The notes below the pieces were generated by a model, which saw only the letters and a program-made list of their open reading frames with translations, did no database searches and was not told where the DNA came from. Shown here one piece after another: positions 1 to 7,846 of a stretch of DNA of 64,000 nucleotides (position 1 is its first letter; the number at the start of each line of letters is the position of its first letter). The position numbers and the translations under genes were made by a program. The DNA is from Thermoanaerobacterium sp. CMT5567-10 (lineage in GTDB: Bacteria > Bacillota > Thermoanaerobacteria > Thermoanaerobacterales > Thermoanaerobacteraceae): assembly GCF_030534315.2 (NCBI RefSeq), contig NZ_CP130558.2, positions 186,001 through 250,000 of the forward strand, read 5' to 3'.

Positions 1-780
1 TTTGAATCTAGTATTAGAATCTGGTGCACCGAATACCACTGCTATAAATCGTGTATCACCTCTTTTTGCTGTTGCAGATAAACAATACAAAGCTTCTGAA
101 GTAGAACCAGTTTTTATTCCGTCAGCTCCCTGATATCTCCACAATAGTTTGTTAGTATTTGCTAAACTAAATTTTCCATTTCTAACTGAATCTATTTTAT
201 CTGTCAAATATTTAAATATTCCTTTATGTTTAACAAGCTCTCTCGAAATTAATGCAATGTCATAAACAGAAGTATAATGATCCTTTTCAGGCAACCCTGA
301 AGCGTTTTTAAAATTAGTATTTTTTGCTCCAAGCTCCTTAGCACATTTATTCATCTCTTCTACAAACTTTTCTTCACTACCAGAGATATATTCTGCCAGT
401 GCTACTGAAGCATCGTTAGCCGAATTCATAGCGACAGACTTTAATAAATCGTCTACTGTCATTTCTTCACCGATTTCTAAGTATATTTGTGTTCCTCCCA
501 TATCAAAAGCATGTTCGCTTGTTACAACTTTGTCAGTAGTCTTAATTTTGCCAGAATCTAATGCTTTCATTACTAAAAGCATTGTCATTACTTTAGTAAC
601 ACTTGCAGGAGGTAATTCTTCATGACTATTTTTCTCATACAATACTTTTCCTGTGCTTGCATCCATAAGAATGGCTGACTTAGACTTAAGATCAAAATTA
701 TCAGCATATGCAATATCTTCTGTTATTATTGTATAAATCAATGTAAATATCAAGATAAATGAGACTATCTTTTTTAACAT
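1..780 (-). CDS. dacF: D-alanyl-D-alanine carboxypeptidase (DacF type), 3' end cut by window
   Basis: Serine DD-peptidase of family S11 that trims the terminal D-Ala of peptidoglycan stem peptides outside the membrane. I translated 260 codons by hand; the C-terminal part lies beyond base 1. Residues 1-26 form a signal peptide ending in an AYA cleavage site. All three penicillin-binding motifs are present: S60-V-T-K63, S120-A-N122 and K223-T-G225. The ATG at 778-780 follows an AGAGGAGGG site. In Bacillus, dacF lies next to xerD and upstream of the spoIIA operon, and the XerD-like gene and spoIIM upstream here match that neighbourhood, which is why I prefer DacF over DacA or DacB. The ribosome binding site is embedded in a hairpin (784-821). 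Confidence 0.93.
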   Translation of the reverse strand, partial: MLKKIVSFILIFTLIYTIITEDIAYADNFDLKSKSAILMDASTGKVLYEKNSHEELPPASVTKVMTMLLVMKALDSGKIKTTDKVVTSEHAFDMGGTQIYLEIGEEMTVDDLLKSVAMNSANDASVALAEYISGSEEKFVEEMNKCAKELGAKNTNFKNASGLPEKDHYTSVYDIALISRELVKHKGIFKYLTDKIDSVRNGKFSLANTNKLLWRYQGADGIKTGSTSEALYCLSATAKRGDTRFIAVVFGAPDSNTRFK

Positions 781-783
781 TGT

Positions 784-821
784 ATCCCTCCTCTTAAAAT
801 TATTTTTTCTTAAGGAGGGAT
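784..821 (-). promoter_or_regulatory. Hairpin enclosing the dacF ribosome binding site
   Basis: Read on the minus strand, ATCCCTCCTTAA (821-810) pairs with TTAA-GA-GGAGGGAT (797-784), with only a two-base bulge and a 12-base loop. The 3' arm contains the GGAGGG ribosome binding site of dacF. No U-tract follows, so this is not a standard intrinsic terminator. Occlusion of translation initiation is inferred. A comparable arrangement precedes the class B PBP gene at 49771-49809. Confidence 0.6.
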
Positions 822-837
822 AATTATTCTAAAATTT

Positions 838-1704
838 TTATGCACGAGGATGTGACCTTTTGTATACTTCTTTAATTTTTGATTTTGCAATTAATGATAT
901 TAATTCATTTGAACCAGTCGATTTATATCCAAGCATTTCTTGTACACTTCTTATATCTGCCCCATTTTCCAACATATGCTTGGCAAAAGATTTTCTCAGT
1001 ATACTAGGAGTTATATCAAATCCTGGATTAACTATATCTGTATACTCTTTTATAATTTTCCAACATCCCTGGCGAGTTAGTGCCTTACCTCTCATGTTTA
1101 AGAAGAGATAGTCATTATTTTTAATATTTTCTCTTACAGACATATAATTTTGAAGTGCATCTACTGCAGAATCACCAATTGGTATAAATCTTTCTTTTGT
1201 GCTTTTGCAATATATGTAACCATAATTAAGATTAACATCATCTATGCGCAGTGATATTAATTCTGATACTTTTAGCCCTGTTGCATATAGAACTTCTATT
1301 ATTGCTTTATCTCTTAAACCTTTTTCGCTTTTTTCAAATTCATATGATAATAATTTGTCAACTTGATCAATTGACAATGTTACAGGAACTTTTCTTTCTA
1401 ATTTTGGTGCATCTAAAGTATATGCTGGTTCTTCATCAATTAATCTATTCATGAATAAATATTGATAAAATGATTTTATAGATGAAAGATGTCTTGAGAT
1501 AGTAGCTTGTGATCTGTTCTTATGTTTTAACAAATTCATATAATTAATAATCGTAGCCTTTTTAACTTCAAAACATCCAATATTAATTTTTTCTAAATAC
1601 TCTAAGAATTGTGTAATATCTCTTTTGTATGAATCTATAGTATTATCGCTTAACTTTTTATTGTTTTTAAGAAAATCAATAAAAGCTTGTACAACACTTA
1701 CCAT
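838..1704 (-). CDS. XerD-like tyrosine recombinase homologue lacking the catalytic residues
   Basis: Full-length (288 aa) homologue of XerC/XerD with an N-terminal SAM-like DNA-binding domain and a C-terminal catalytic fold; it ends in the XerD-like tail EVYKRSHPRA. Numbered from the ATG at 1704, the active site is not intact: catalytic Arg I is Lys145 (ATGLKVSEL), the HxxR histidine is Ser234 (TPSILRKS), the His/Trp position is Tyr260 (LGY) and the nucleophilic Tyr is Ile269 (SNELISLIA, where XerD has TTQIYTHVS). Arg237 and the beta-hairpin Lys170 remain. Strand cleavage is therefore not expected. I chose the ATG at 1702-1704 because the AGGGG site sits eight bases before it and only two before the ATG at 1710. 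Its place between dacF and spoIIM matches ripX/xerD in Bacillus, so it may be a diverged former XerD that still binds DNA. Confidence 0.85.
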   Translation of the reverse strand: MVSVVQAFIDFLKNNKKLSDNTIDSYKRDITQFLEYLEKINIGCFEVKKATIINYMNLLKHKNRSQATISRHLSSIKSFYQYLFMNRLIDEEPAYTLDAPKLERKVPVTLSIDQVDKLLSYEFEKSEKGLRDKAIIEVLYATGLKVSELISLRIDDVNLNYGYIYCKSTKERFIPIGDSAVDALQNYMSVRENIKNNDYLFLNMRGKALTRQGCWKIIKEYTDIVNPGFDITPSILRKSFAKHMLENGADIRSVQEMLGYKSTGSNELISLIAKSKIKEVYKRSHPRA

Positions 1705-1764
1705 CAACATTACCCCTATTATATTTGATTATAATAAATATTCAACAAAACTTTTAATTTTCCT

Positions 1765-2397
1765 TCATCTTAATTGAATAATATTTTTTAATAAATATAA
1801 AATATTTGGTGTTATATAAGCTTCAAATACACCACCTACTATCATTAATGAAAAAGCAGAATATATTATGAGTGTATATGTGACAAATTGAGAGAATAAA
1901 TCATTAATATTAAATCTTCGGTTTTTTAATATATACATAGAAAAATTTATACAGGTTGCTGAAATAAAAAATAATGAAATTAAAACTAAAATATTTTGTG
2001 GTAGTATGGCAATTAAAGCAAATATTATGCCTTTGTATTTCAATTGATTAATTAGAAAACCAATAGAGAATCCTAATAAAAATCCCCTAACACCAACAAC
2101 GAGAAATATAAAAGGAATTCCTATAATTGTAGCCCCTAACAGCCAAAGCACGAAAGTTGTTTCAAAATTATTTAATACAGATTGTTTAAATATTTCAATA
2201 GGAATTATTTTCATTTGACTAATTATCACATAAAAATTATTTATATATTTCATCATATTTTCTTTCTGTATATCATTTAATGTATTTATTGTAAAAGAGC
2301 CAGACGCTATTCCAATCATAAAAGACATTAAAATAATTATATATAGGATAGAATTATCTTTTATATGTTTAGAAATTTTTTCTTTTAAAACTTTCAA
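1765..2397 (-). CDS. spoIIM: Stage II sporulation protein M
   Basis: Polytopic membrane protein (210 aa, about five hydrophobic segments) of the SpoIIM family. In Bacillus it forms the DMP complex with SpoIID and SpoIIP, which remodels septal peptidoglycan and drives forespore engulfment. The N-terminal basic stretch followed by a segment with the motif GIASGSFTIN is typical. The start is TTG (2395-2397), eight bases after a GGAGG site within an AGGAGGAGG run. It lies upstream of the XerD-like gene as in Bacillus. Expression under SigE would be expected from the family; I did not identify a promoter. Confidence 0.92.
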   Translation of the reverse strand: MKVLKEKISKHIKDNSILYIIILMSFMIGIASGSFTINTLNDIQKENMMKYINNFYVIISQMKIIPIEIFKQSVLNNFETTFVLWLLGATIIGIPFIFLVVGVRGFLLGFSIGFLINQLKYKGIIFALIAILPQNILVLISLFFISATCINFSMYILKNRRFNINDLFSQFVTYTLIIYSAFSLMIVGGVFEAYITPNILYLLKNIIQLR

Positions 2398-2465
2398 GGC
2401 AACGTCCTCCTCCTGCCTTAAATTATATTTAAATTTATGCTTTGAAGAAGGACAATATGACTAGC

Positions 2466-3626
2466 TTAAATTATTTTACCATAAATGCCGCCACCACCTG
2501 CTTTTATTTTTACATTTCCATATCTTGCATCTACAATATTCTTTGCCAATTTTTCACCTATACATTTTCTTAATTGTTCGAAAGGTGCTTCATGTAAAAC
2601 ATATATCTCATTTCCAGCTTCATACAAGAGCTTTTTCACTGTTTTAGGACCAATTCCGGGTATAAATTCCAGTGGAATCTGATAGATATATTCCGGTCTA
2701 AATGCAGGATGCAATATTTTTTGATCCTTTATTTCATATATTCGATCCAAAACACCAAATACTACATTTTCACTGTTGCAATACGCGCATTTGTGAATAG
2801 GAGGATTTGTGTTCGAAATTTTACTGCAGTCAAGGCAAAATGTCCTGTGATATTTACCTAATGCAGGATTTAAACCATAGTTTCTTATGATGCCACTTCT
2901 AGATTTAAGCGTCAATTTTACGCTTTTAAAGTCAGGACTTGGTAAGTCAAAAACATTAAATTCTCTTCCTATTTTTTGCAGAGAATGAGCATCTGAATTG
3001 CTTAAAAAAACTTTGTAGCTTAATTCACTGATCATATCAGCCAAATATGTATCAGAACTTAAACCAAGCTCGATAGCAAAGATTTCATCATAATATTTTT
3101 CAAATACACGACTTAATCTATCAGTCGTATTCCCATAATAACTTTTATACGGCGTAAATACATGAGCAGGCACGACAAATCCATCGAAATCTCTTACTAT
3201 CTTTAATATTTCTATGCTATTTAGCCTGCATTTCTGTGTACTTAAGTTTATATTATTGATATACTTAGACAATATATTAGAAAAAACTCTCATTGATTCA
3301 ATGTCTTTTAAGAAACATAATAAATGTGGTGAACCCGCTAATTCACCACCGACCTCTATCTCACTTACTAATTGTAAAACAATCTTATCTTTGTATATAA
3401 GCCCTCCGCCATCTAACTGTCTTAGTACATCATTTTTAACCAAATCCTCCAATTCATCCAAAATCTCAGGTACTGCACAATCTACGATTCCTACAATATC
3501 TATACCCTTTTCTATACATTTTTCAAATATATTTTCTACTGTTAAACTTGGCGATGCAGTTATCTTAACAGGTTTTCCACTTTTCGTTCTTCCCAAATGA
3601 ACATGTAAATCAGCATTGTAGTACAA
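2466..3626 (-). CDS. PHP-domain endonuclease Q-like DNA repair protein
   Basis: 386-aa protein with an N-terminal PHP metal-binding domain (ADLHVHLG at residues 5-12, later HxH/D elements such as SNSDAHS), then a four-cysteine zinc ribbon (FCLDC and HKCAYC, about residues 264-283), then a helix-hairpin-helix element (FIPGIGPKTVKKLL, near residue 330). This is the architecture of EndoQ, which nicks DNA 5' of deaminated bases (uracil, hypoxanthine); it is best known from archaea, with some Bacillus and clostridial members. The start is TTG at 3624-3626 after an AGAGG site. It sits 15 bases after nudF, probably in the same transcript. Function is inferred from domain order. Confidence 0.8.
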   Translation of the reverse strand: MYYNADLHVHLGRTKSGKPVKITASPSLTVENIFEKCIEKGIDIVGIVDCAVPEILDELEDLVKNDVLRQLDGGGLIYKDKIVLQLVSEIEVGGELAGSPHLLCFLKDIESMRVFSNILSKYINNINLSTQKCRLNSIEILKIVRDFDGFVVPAHVFTPYKSYYGNTTDRLSRVFEKYYDEIFAIELGLSSDTYLADMISELSYKVFLSNSDAHSLQKIGREFNVFDLPSPDFKSVKLTLKSRSGIIRNYGLNPALGKYHRTFCLDCSKISNTNPPIHKCAYCNSENVVFGVLDRIYEIKDQKILHPAFRPEYIYQIPLEFIPGIGPKTVKKLLYEAGNEIYVLHEAPFEQLRKCIGEKLAKNIVDARYGNVKIKAGGGGIYGKII

Positions 3627-3641
3627 TTCAAATACCTCTTT

Positions 3642-4166
3642 TCATTTGATATAATACAAAAGTGCTATTAAAGTTTTAGCATCCTCTATTAAACCATTTT
3701 TAATCATTTCTTTTATCTCATCAACGCTATACTCATAAACATCTAAAAATTCATCAGCGTCCGTATGAGGCATACCTTTTTCTAAATCATCTGCTAAATA
3801 TAAATGCAAAACCTCAGTAGAAAAACCTGGAGATGGATAAAATGAAAAAAGATGTTTCAGTTCCTTTGCTATATAACCTGTTTCTTCCATCAGTTCTCTT
3901 TTTGCACACTCATCAGGTTTTTCTCCAATATCTAATTTCCCTGCTGGTATCTCTAACAGCACTTTTTCGGCAGGCTTCCTATATTGCTTCACCATTATTA
4001 TTTTACCATCTTTATTTATAGCCAATATAGAAACGCCACCCCCATGTTCCACTATCTCCCTTTTTGCAACTTTTCCATTAGGCAATACAACATCATCAAT
4101 CCTTAGATTTATTATTCTACCAGAAAATATTGTATTCGAATTTTTAGTTGGTTCATTTAAATCCAT
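3642..4166 (-). CDS. nudF: ADP-ribose pyrophosphatase (Nudix)
   Basis: Nudix hydrolase that splits ADP-ribose into AMP and ribose 5-phosphate. The Nudix box is complete: G-KLDIG-E followed by AKRELMEETGY. The flanking EIPAGK and a proline-rich SFYPSPGF loop are typical of the YqkG/NudF subgroup. I chose the ATG at 4164-4166 (174 aa) because GAAAGG lies nine bases upstream; upstream in-frame starts would overlap or precede this site. Gene order nudF followed by spoIIM and xerD resembles the Bacillus yqkG region. Confidence 0.9.
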   Translation of the reverse strand: MDLNEPTKNSNTIFSGRIINLRIDDVVLPNGKVAKREIVEHGGGVSILAINKDGKIIMVKQYRKPAEKVLLEIPAGKLDIGEKPDECAKRELMEETGYIAKELKHLFSFYPSPGFSTEVLHLYLADDLEKGMPHTDADEFLDVYEYSVDEIKEMIKNGLIEDAKTLIALLYYIK

Positions 4167-4238
4167 TTTATACATCCTTTCTATAAAGAATATTTTTCGC
4201 TTAAATTGCATAATATGAAAACAAAGGAGATGAATTTA

Positions 4239-4355
4239 ATGATCATATATGAAAATAAAATTTACTTCAAGGGGAAGTTCTGTGAGCTTATTAAGCTGCT
4301 CAATAAACTTTCTCTAAAATACAAAACATTTAATGAATTAATTAATTCCAAGTAA
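4239..4355 (+). CDS. Small conserved-looking protein of 38 aa on the opposite strand
   Basis: An open frame of 38 codons on the plus strand, one of very few plus-strand genes here. Its ATG (4239-4241) follows AAAGGAGATGAATTTA, a near-ideal clostridial ribosome binding site at proper distance. The product is basic and amphipathic (begins MIIYENKIYFKGKF and ends NELINSK), with no signal peptide or cysteine motif beyond a single Cys. It lies between the divergently read nudF and the DUF3866 gene and overlaps the last 18 bases of the latter. I do not recognise a family. The strong Shine-Dalgarno is the main support; it could still be chance. Confidence 0.55.
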   Translation: MIIYENKIYFKGKFCELIKLLNKLSLKYKTFNELINSK

Positions 4356-5417
4356 TTTAGAACAATAAATTGCGGCCGCACCACATGCATCAAAAAATTC
4401 TTTTTCCTCATTGATTGTTCTTCCCATTGTCGTAAACTTTAAATCTTTTACTTCCAATAAAATATCACTAGTAATTTTAGAGTCGATAAAATATTTATTA
4501 ACTTTATCAAATGCATGGTTTTCTTTTAATTGTTTTTCCAAAATCAATTGTTTTTCATTATCTAATATAGGCATAGTCAAGTTGCAAGAACTATTCAATA
4601 GCTCAATTACAGTAGCGGTATGATGGCTTATACCAATATGTCTTTCTCTTTTATCATTAAAGCTAATTCGTGGTATCAAAATTGGGATACCTTTCAGCTT
4701 GTTTATTGCATCTATTATACTAGCTTGATCTATTCCAGAAAAACCATACTTTGTTCCCGTTCCAACTATGCCGGGTCCCATAGCAACTATTGCTACATCA
4801 CTCTTTACAATTTCTTTAGCACATATCAATGACGAATAAATATTGACAGCCTCAAAATCACCACCAAAAGCATGTCCCATAGTAATTGTACTGTCTATGA
4901 TATTCTTTTCTTTTAAATACCTAACTGTATTGCTGAAAGAAATTGGCAGACAAGCCGAATCAGACATTATGTATGATATTTTTATCGCCGGTTTCAATCT
5001 TTTCAAAACTACAGCTGTTGGAGCCAACATGCTATGAAGCTCACCAACGATTACAGGCATGCCACCTAAGTCTTTAAAATTATTAAAGATATCATGATAC
5101 GGACTATCTTGTTCTTCCACCGATAATACATTAATCTGCATGGGGGTATATCGCAATTTCATTATATGTCCAATCTTTTGAAAATCAAGATTATCATATT
5201 TTGTATTTAAAATTACAAAATCATAGCCACCTGTGCCTAAATTTAAATTTCTCGCCGTTTGATTTATATATACTACATCATCAACATTTATTTCGCCAGT
5301 AATCTCATTATAATTAATTGCTTTCGTTGTAACTCCATATACATCAACTTCTACAAAACTGATATCATCTCTTTTTGATATAATATTTTTCACAATCCCT
5401 TTATTGATAAAAATCAT
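4338..5417 (-). CDS. DUF3866 family protein of unknown function
   Basis: Cytoplasmic protein of about 359 aa matching my knowledge of the DUF3866 family of Firmicutes. It has glycine-rich stretches resembling nucleotide or cofactor loops (MGHAFGGDFEAVN, MGPGIVGTGTKYGFSG) and a HIGISHHTATV segment. No signal peptide or transmembrane helix is visible. It follows the MraY-like gene within five bases, and the whole series from steA looks like one operon. Starts are ambiguous: ATG at 5417, GTG at 5429 or TTG at 5441. I list the ATG because the upstream gene ends at 5422. Biochemical function is not known to me; the neighbourhood suggests an envelope-related role. Confidence 0.75.
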   Translation of the reverse strand: MIFINKGIVKNIISKRDDISFVEVDVYGVTTKAINYNEITGEINVDDVVYINQTARNLNLGTGGYDFVILNTKYDNLDFQKIGHIMKLRYTPMQINVLSVEEQDSPYHDIFNNFKDLGGMPVIVGELHSMLAPTAVVLKRLKPAIKISYIMSDSACLPISFSNTVRYLKEKNIIDSTITMGHAFGGDFEAVNIYSSLICAKEIVKSDVAIVAMGPGIVGTGTKYGFSGIDQASIIDAINKLKGIPILIPRISFNDKRERHIGISHHTATVIELLNSSCNLTMPILDNEKQLILEKQLKENHAFDKVNKYFIDSKITSDILLEVKDLKFTTMGRTINEEKEFFDACGAAAIYCSKLLGIN

Positions 5418-5421
5418 TTTA

Positions 5422-6231
5422 TTAGTCACGTCCTCTGCCAATCATATCTAAAAAATTTAAAAATCTATTCCCCTCGATTATTTTTGTTAAAGAATATTTT
5501 TCAGTAACAATGTGAACTAAAATCAAGAATATCATTATAATTAATCTCACATTAAAATCAAACAATAAAATACTTGATATACCAAGCGTAAGCCCTAGAA
5601 TGTTAGAACCAGTATCCCCAAGCATAATCTTTCCCTTTAAATCCAGCGGCAAAAAAGCCAACACTGAACCTAAAACTATCATCAAAAGCTGTGGGCCTCT
5701 TGAAGCCGCTATCAAAAATATTATTGAGAAAAATAAAAATGCTTTACATGCTCTTCCTGGTCTTAAATCGAGTAAATTTAAAAAATTAGTAAACAATGAT
5801 ATTACTATCGTATTTACCAATATATCAATTATTCTGTTGCTTAAATTTATACTTATGTATAACGATACAATCAACCCAGTTATCGCTTTTAGGCCACCGG
5901 TAGTTAATTTAAGATGAAGCAATGATTTTATGTGTCCTTTTAATCCGGTTACGCTTCGATCTCCTAACAAATCATCAATCAGTCCAACATAAGACATCAA
6001 AATTATCGAAAGCAAATAAATAGGCATTTTGCTGTCATTGAAACCAATTAATGTTAAAATCATACTGCTGACAAAAATTGTTGGTACAAATGCAATGCCG
6101 CCACAAACAGGAATTAATATTTTCTTGTAATTTGGTTTTAAGCAAACATCTTTGTCTAATATTTGAAAAATAAATTTTTGAATTATTATCATAAATAACA
6201 AAGAAATAGCCAAAAAGAATAAGGATGCCAC
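5422..6231 (-). CDS. MraY/WecA-like polyprenyl-phosphate phosphosugar transferase homologue
   Basis: Integral membrane protein of 269 aa, shorter than MraY (about 320), in the PNPT superfamily. These enzymes transfer a phospho-sugar from a UDP-sugar to undecaprenyl phosphate at the inner face of the membrane. The metal-binding IDD pair is present (GLIDDLLGD) and so is the late catalytic Asp (MLGDTGSNILG). The loop that reads NLTDGLDGL in MraY is NLLDLRPGR here, so this is a divergent subgroup and its substrate is unknown. The start is GTG at 6229-6231 after AGGTGATAAT. It is sandwiched between a GT2 gene and DUF3866. Confidence 0.8.
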   Translation of the reverse strand: MASLFFLAISLLFMIIIQKFIFQILDKDVCLKPNYKKILIPVCGGIAFVPTIFVSSMILTLIGFNDSKMPIYLLSIILMSYVGLIDDLLGDRSVTGLKGHIKSLLHLKLTTGGLKAITGLIVSLYISINLSNRIIDILVNTIVISLFTNFLNLLDLRPGRACKAFLFFSIIFLIAASRGPQLLMIVLGSVLAFLPLDLKGKIMLGDTGSNILGLTLGISSILLFDFNVRLIIMIFLILVHIVTEKYSLTKIIEGNRFLNFLDMIGRGRD

Positions 6232-6235
6232 ATTA

Positions 6236-6910
6236 TCACCTGTCCTTAAAAAAAGCCTTTATTAAAAGCACTTTTAAAATATCAATGAACTGCCTACCCC
6301 TATGAATAAAACCTTTAATGTCTCTTAAGGTGACAGAATGAGTCATATCTACATCAACTTCTTTAATTTTATATCCCATATTTAAAATATCGATTGTCAT
6401 TCCAACCTCTATTCCATAACCGCTGTAAAATCTCTTAATTTTATCAAGCACTTCTTTTTTAAATACCCTCTGACCAGAAAGCGTTGAGTCAAAATCGTAG
6501 CCTGTCAGTAATTTCACTCCATATTTTGCAAGTTTTTTGACGAAACCAAAGCCAGATTTTACCTTGACTTTTGGGAACCTTGCAACAGTCACATCCGCCT
6601 CCCCATCTACGACAGGTTTAATAAGCTTTATTACCTCCCTCGATGTTAAACCTACATCTGCATCTATAAATGCAACCACATCATTTTTTACATATTTTAA
6701 TCCTTCTTTTAATGCCCTTCCCTTTCCTGAATTATTTTTAATATTGACTATTTTTGCTCCAGCTTTTTTTGCCTTATCAGCAGTATCATCAGTTGAACCA
6801 TCATTTACAACTATGATCTCATCAATTTCTTCTATATTTTCCATCCCTCTTATCGTGTCAACAATCCTATTGCTTTCATTAAAGGCAGGTATCAAAACAC
6901 TAACGGCCAT
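6236..6910 (-). CDS. Family 2 glycosyltransferase, polyprenyl-phosphate type
   Basis: GT-A fold glycosyltransferase (224 aa) with the nucleotide-sugar site VVNDGSTDDT, the metal-binding FIDADVGL (DxD) and the acceptor-side SGQRVFKKE motif, all typical of DPM1-like enzymes that use polyprenyl phosphate as acceptor. There is no C-terminal membrane anchor apart from a basic amphipathic tail. The ATG overlaps the steB stop codon, showing translational coupling. With the adjacent MraY-like enzyme it could supply a lipid-linked glycan; the sugar is not predictable. Confidence 0.82.
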   Translation of the reverse strand: MAVSVLIPAFNESNRIVDTIRGMENIEEIDEIIVVNDGSTDDTADKAKKAGAKIVNIKNNSGKGRALKEGLKYVKNDVVAFIDADVGLTSREVIKLIKPVVDGEADVTVARFPKVKVKSGFGFVKKLAKYGVKLLTGYDFDSTLSGQRVFKKEVLDKIKRFYSGYGIEVGMTIDILNMGYKIKEVDVDMTHSVTLRDIKGFIHRGRQFIDILKVLLIKAFFKDR

Positions 6911-7836
6911 CATTTCACCTCATTTGAATTTGTAGTACTATTTTGACTCTGCTGTGTTGGTTCTATAAATGAATCTGGCATAATAGATGTATCACCTGGT
7001 TTTACTCCATAATTTCCATCCTTACCTTGCATAACCATTATTAAAGAAGTTTGCCCTATAATTGTATCTATATTGTCAACTGTTGATAAATGCTGTTTTC
7101 TATACGCGTCCACATAAGAGTATTTTACATCACTTTGCTCTACTCCAACAATTGGCACATTTAAAATCTTAGCCTGCCTAATAATTGGTATATCTACTAT
7201 ATTTAAGTTGTTGTTTTTAAGATTGCTACCCCCCGCTAACACTATAAAATCCGTACTTCCAGGTGTTCCAGTAAAATCAATATATCCTTTATCTTTCAGA
7301 TATGTTATTAGCTCAGCATCTTGTCCCGAAATTATAACATCTGTTAATTTCTGTGATAAAGATTCTATAAGATGATTGCTGTCGACATTTCCATATTTAG
7401 ATAGGTTGTTAAGCAGATCTGTTTTATCAGATTCATCTAAATCATTTAAATTATCTTTAAATATCGTAATTGAACTAATTGTCGCACCTGCTTTCATCAA
7501 TGCATTTCGCAAACCTGGATATATAAAATCATTATTCGTTTCGATTATTGCTACTTTTACGCCATTTAAACGTCCTTTGACAAGTTCTGGAAATACTATT
7601 TTATTGTACTGATTCATATAGTCAAGCTGTTTATTTAAGCTTTGAACGTTGTCTTTTAAATTAGAATTTTCTGTCTGAATATCTTTAAATTTTTGCTCCA
7701 ACTGATTTATAATTGTATCCTGCTGTTCTGAAAAAACTTTTTGCCCGTCAAGCATAAATCCTATAAATATACCAATACCTAATGCCATAAAAATTGCTGC
7801 TATCGTTAAAACATAGTATCTAATATTAACGTTCAT
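6910..7836 (-). CDS. steB: SteB/MctB-like membrane protein (PF11382 family)
   Basis: One N-terminal transmembrane helix (about residues 8-28) is followed by a coiled coil (about 35-75) and an extracytoplasmic alpha/beta domain; the C-terminus is rich in S, T, N and Q. This is the PF11382 family annotated as copper transporter (MctB) in mycobacteria, but the coiled coil plus adjacency to steA match SteB of corynebacteria, a partner of SteA in septal envelope remodelling. I saw no Cys- or Met-rich copper site. The ATG at 7836 follows TAGGAGGAGATTT. It lies 10 bases after steA. Confidence 0.8.
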   Translation of the reverse strand: MNVNIRYYVLTIAAIFMALGIGIFIGFMLDGQKVFSEQQDTIINQLEQKFKDIQTENSNLKDNVQSLNKQLDYMNQYNKIVFPELVKGRLNGVKVAIIETNNDFIYPGLRNALMKAGATISSITIFKDNLNDLDESDKTDLLNNLSKYGNVDSNHLIESLSQKLTDVIISGQDAELITYLKDKGYIDFTGTPGSTDFIVLAGGSNLKNNNLNIVDIPIIRQAKILNVPIVGVEQSDVKYSYVDAYRKQHLSTVDNIDTIIGQTSLIMVMQGKDGNYGVKPGDTSIMPDSFIEPTQQSQNSTTNSNEVK

Positions 7837-7846
7837 AAATCTCCTC

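Noticed and set aside
3214-3600. 128-codon plus-strand frame opposite the EndoQ-like gene
   Set aside because: It is antisense to a well-supported protein with clear motifs, has no ribosome binding site, and the composition is Ser/Phe-rich as typical of shadows.
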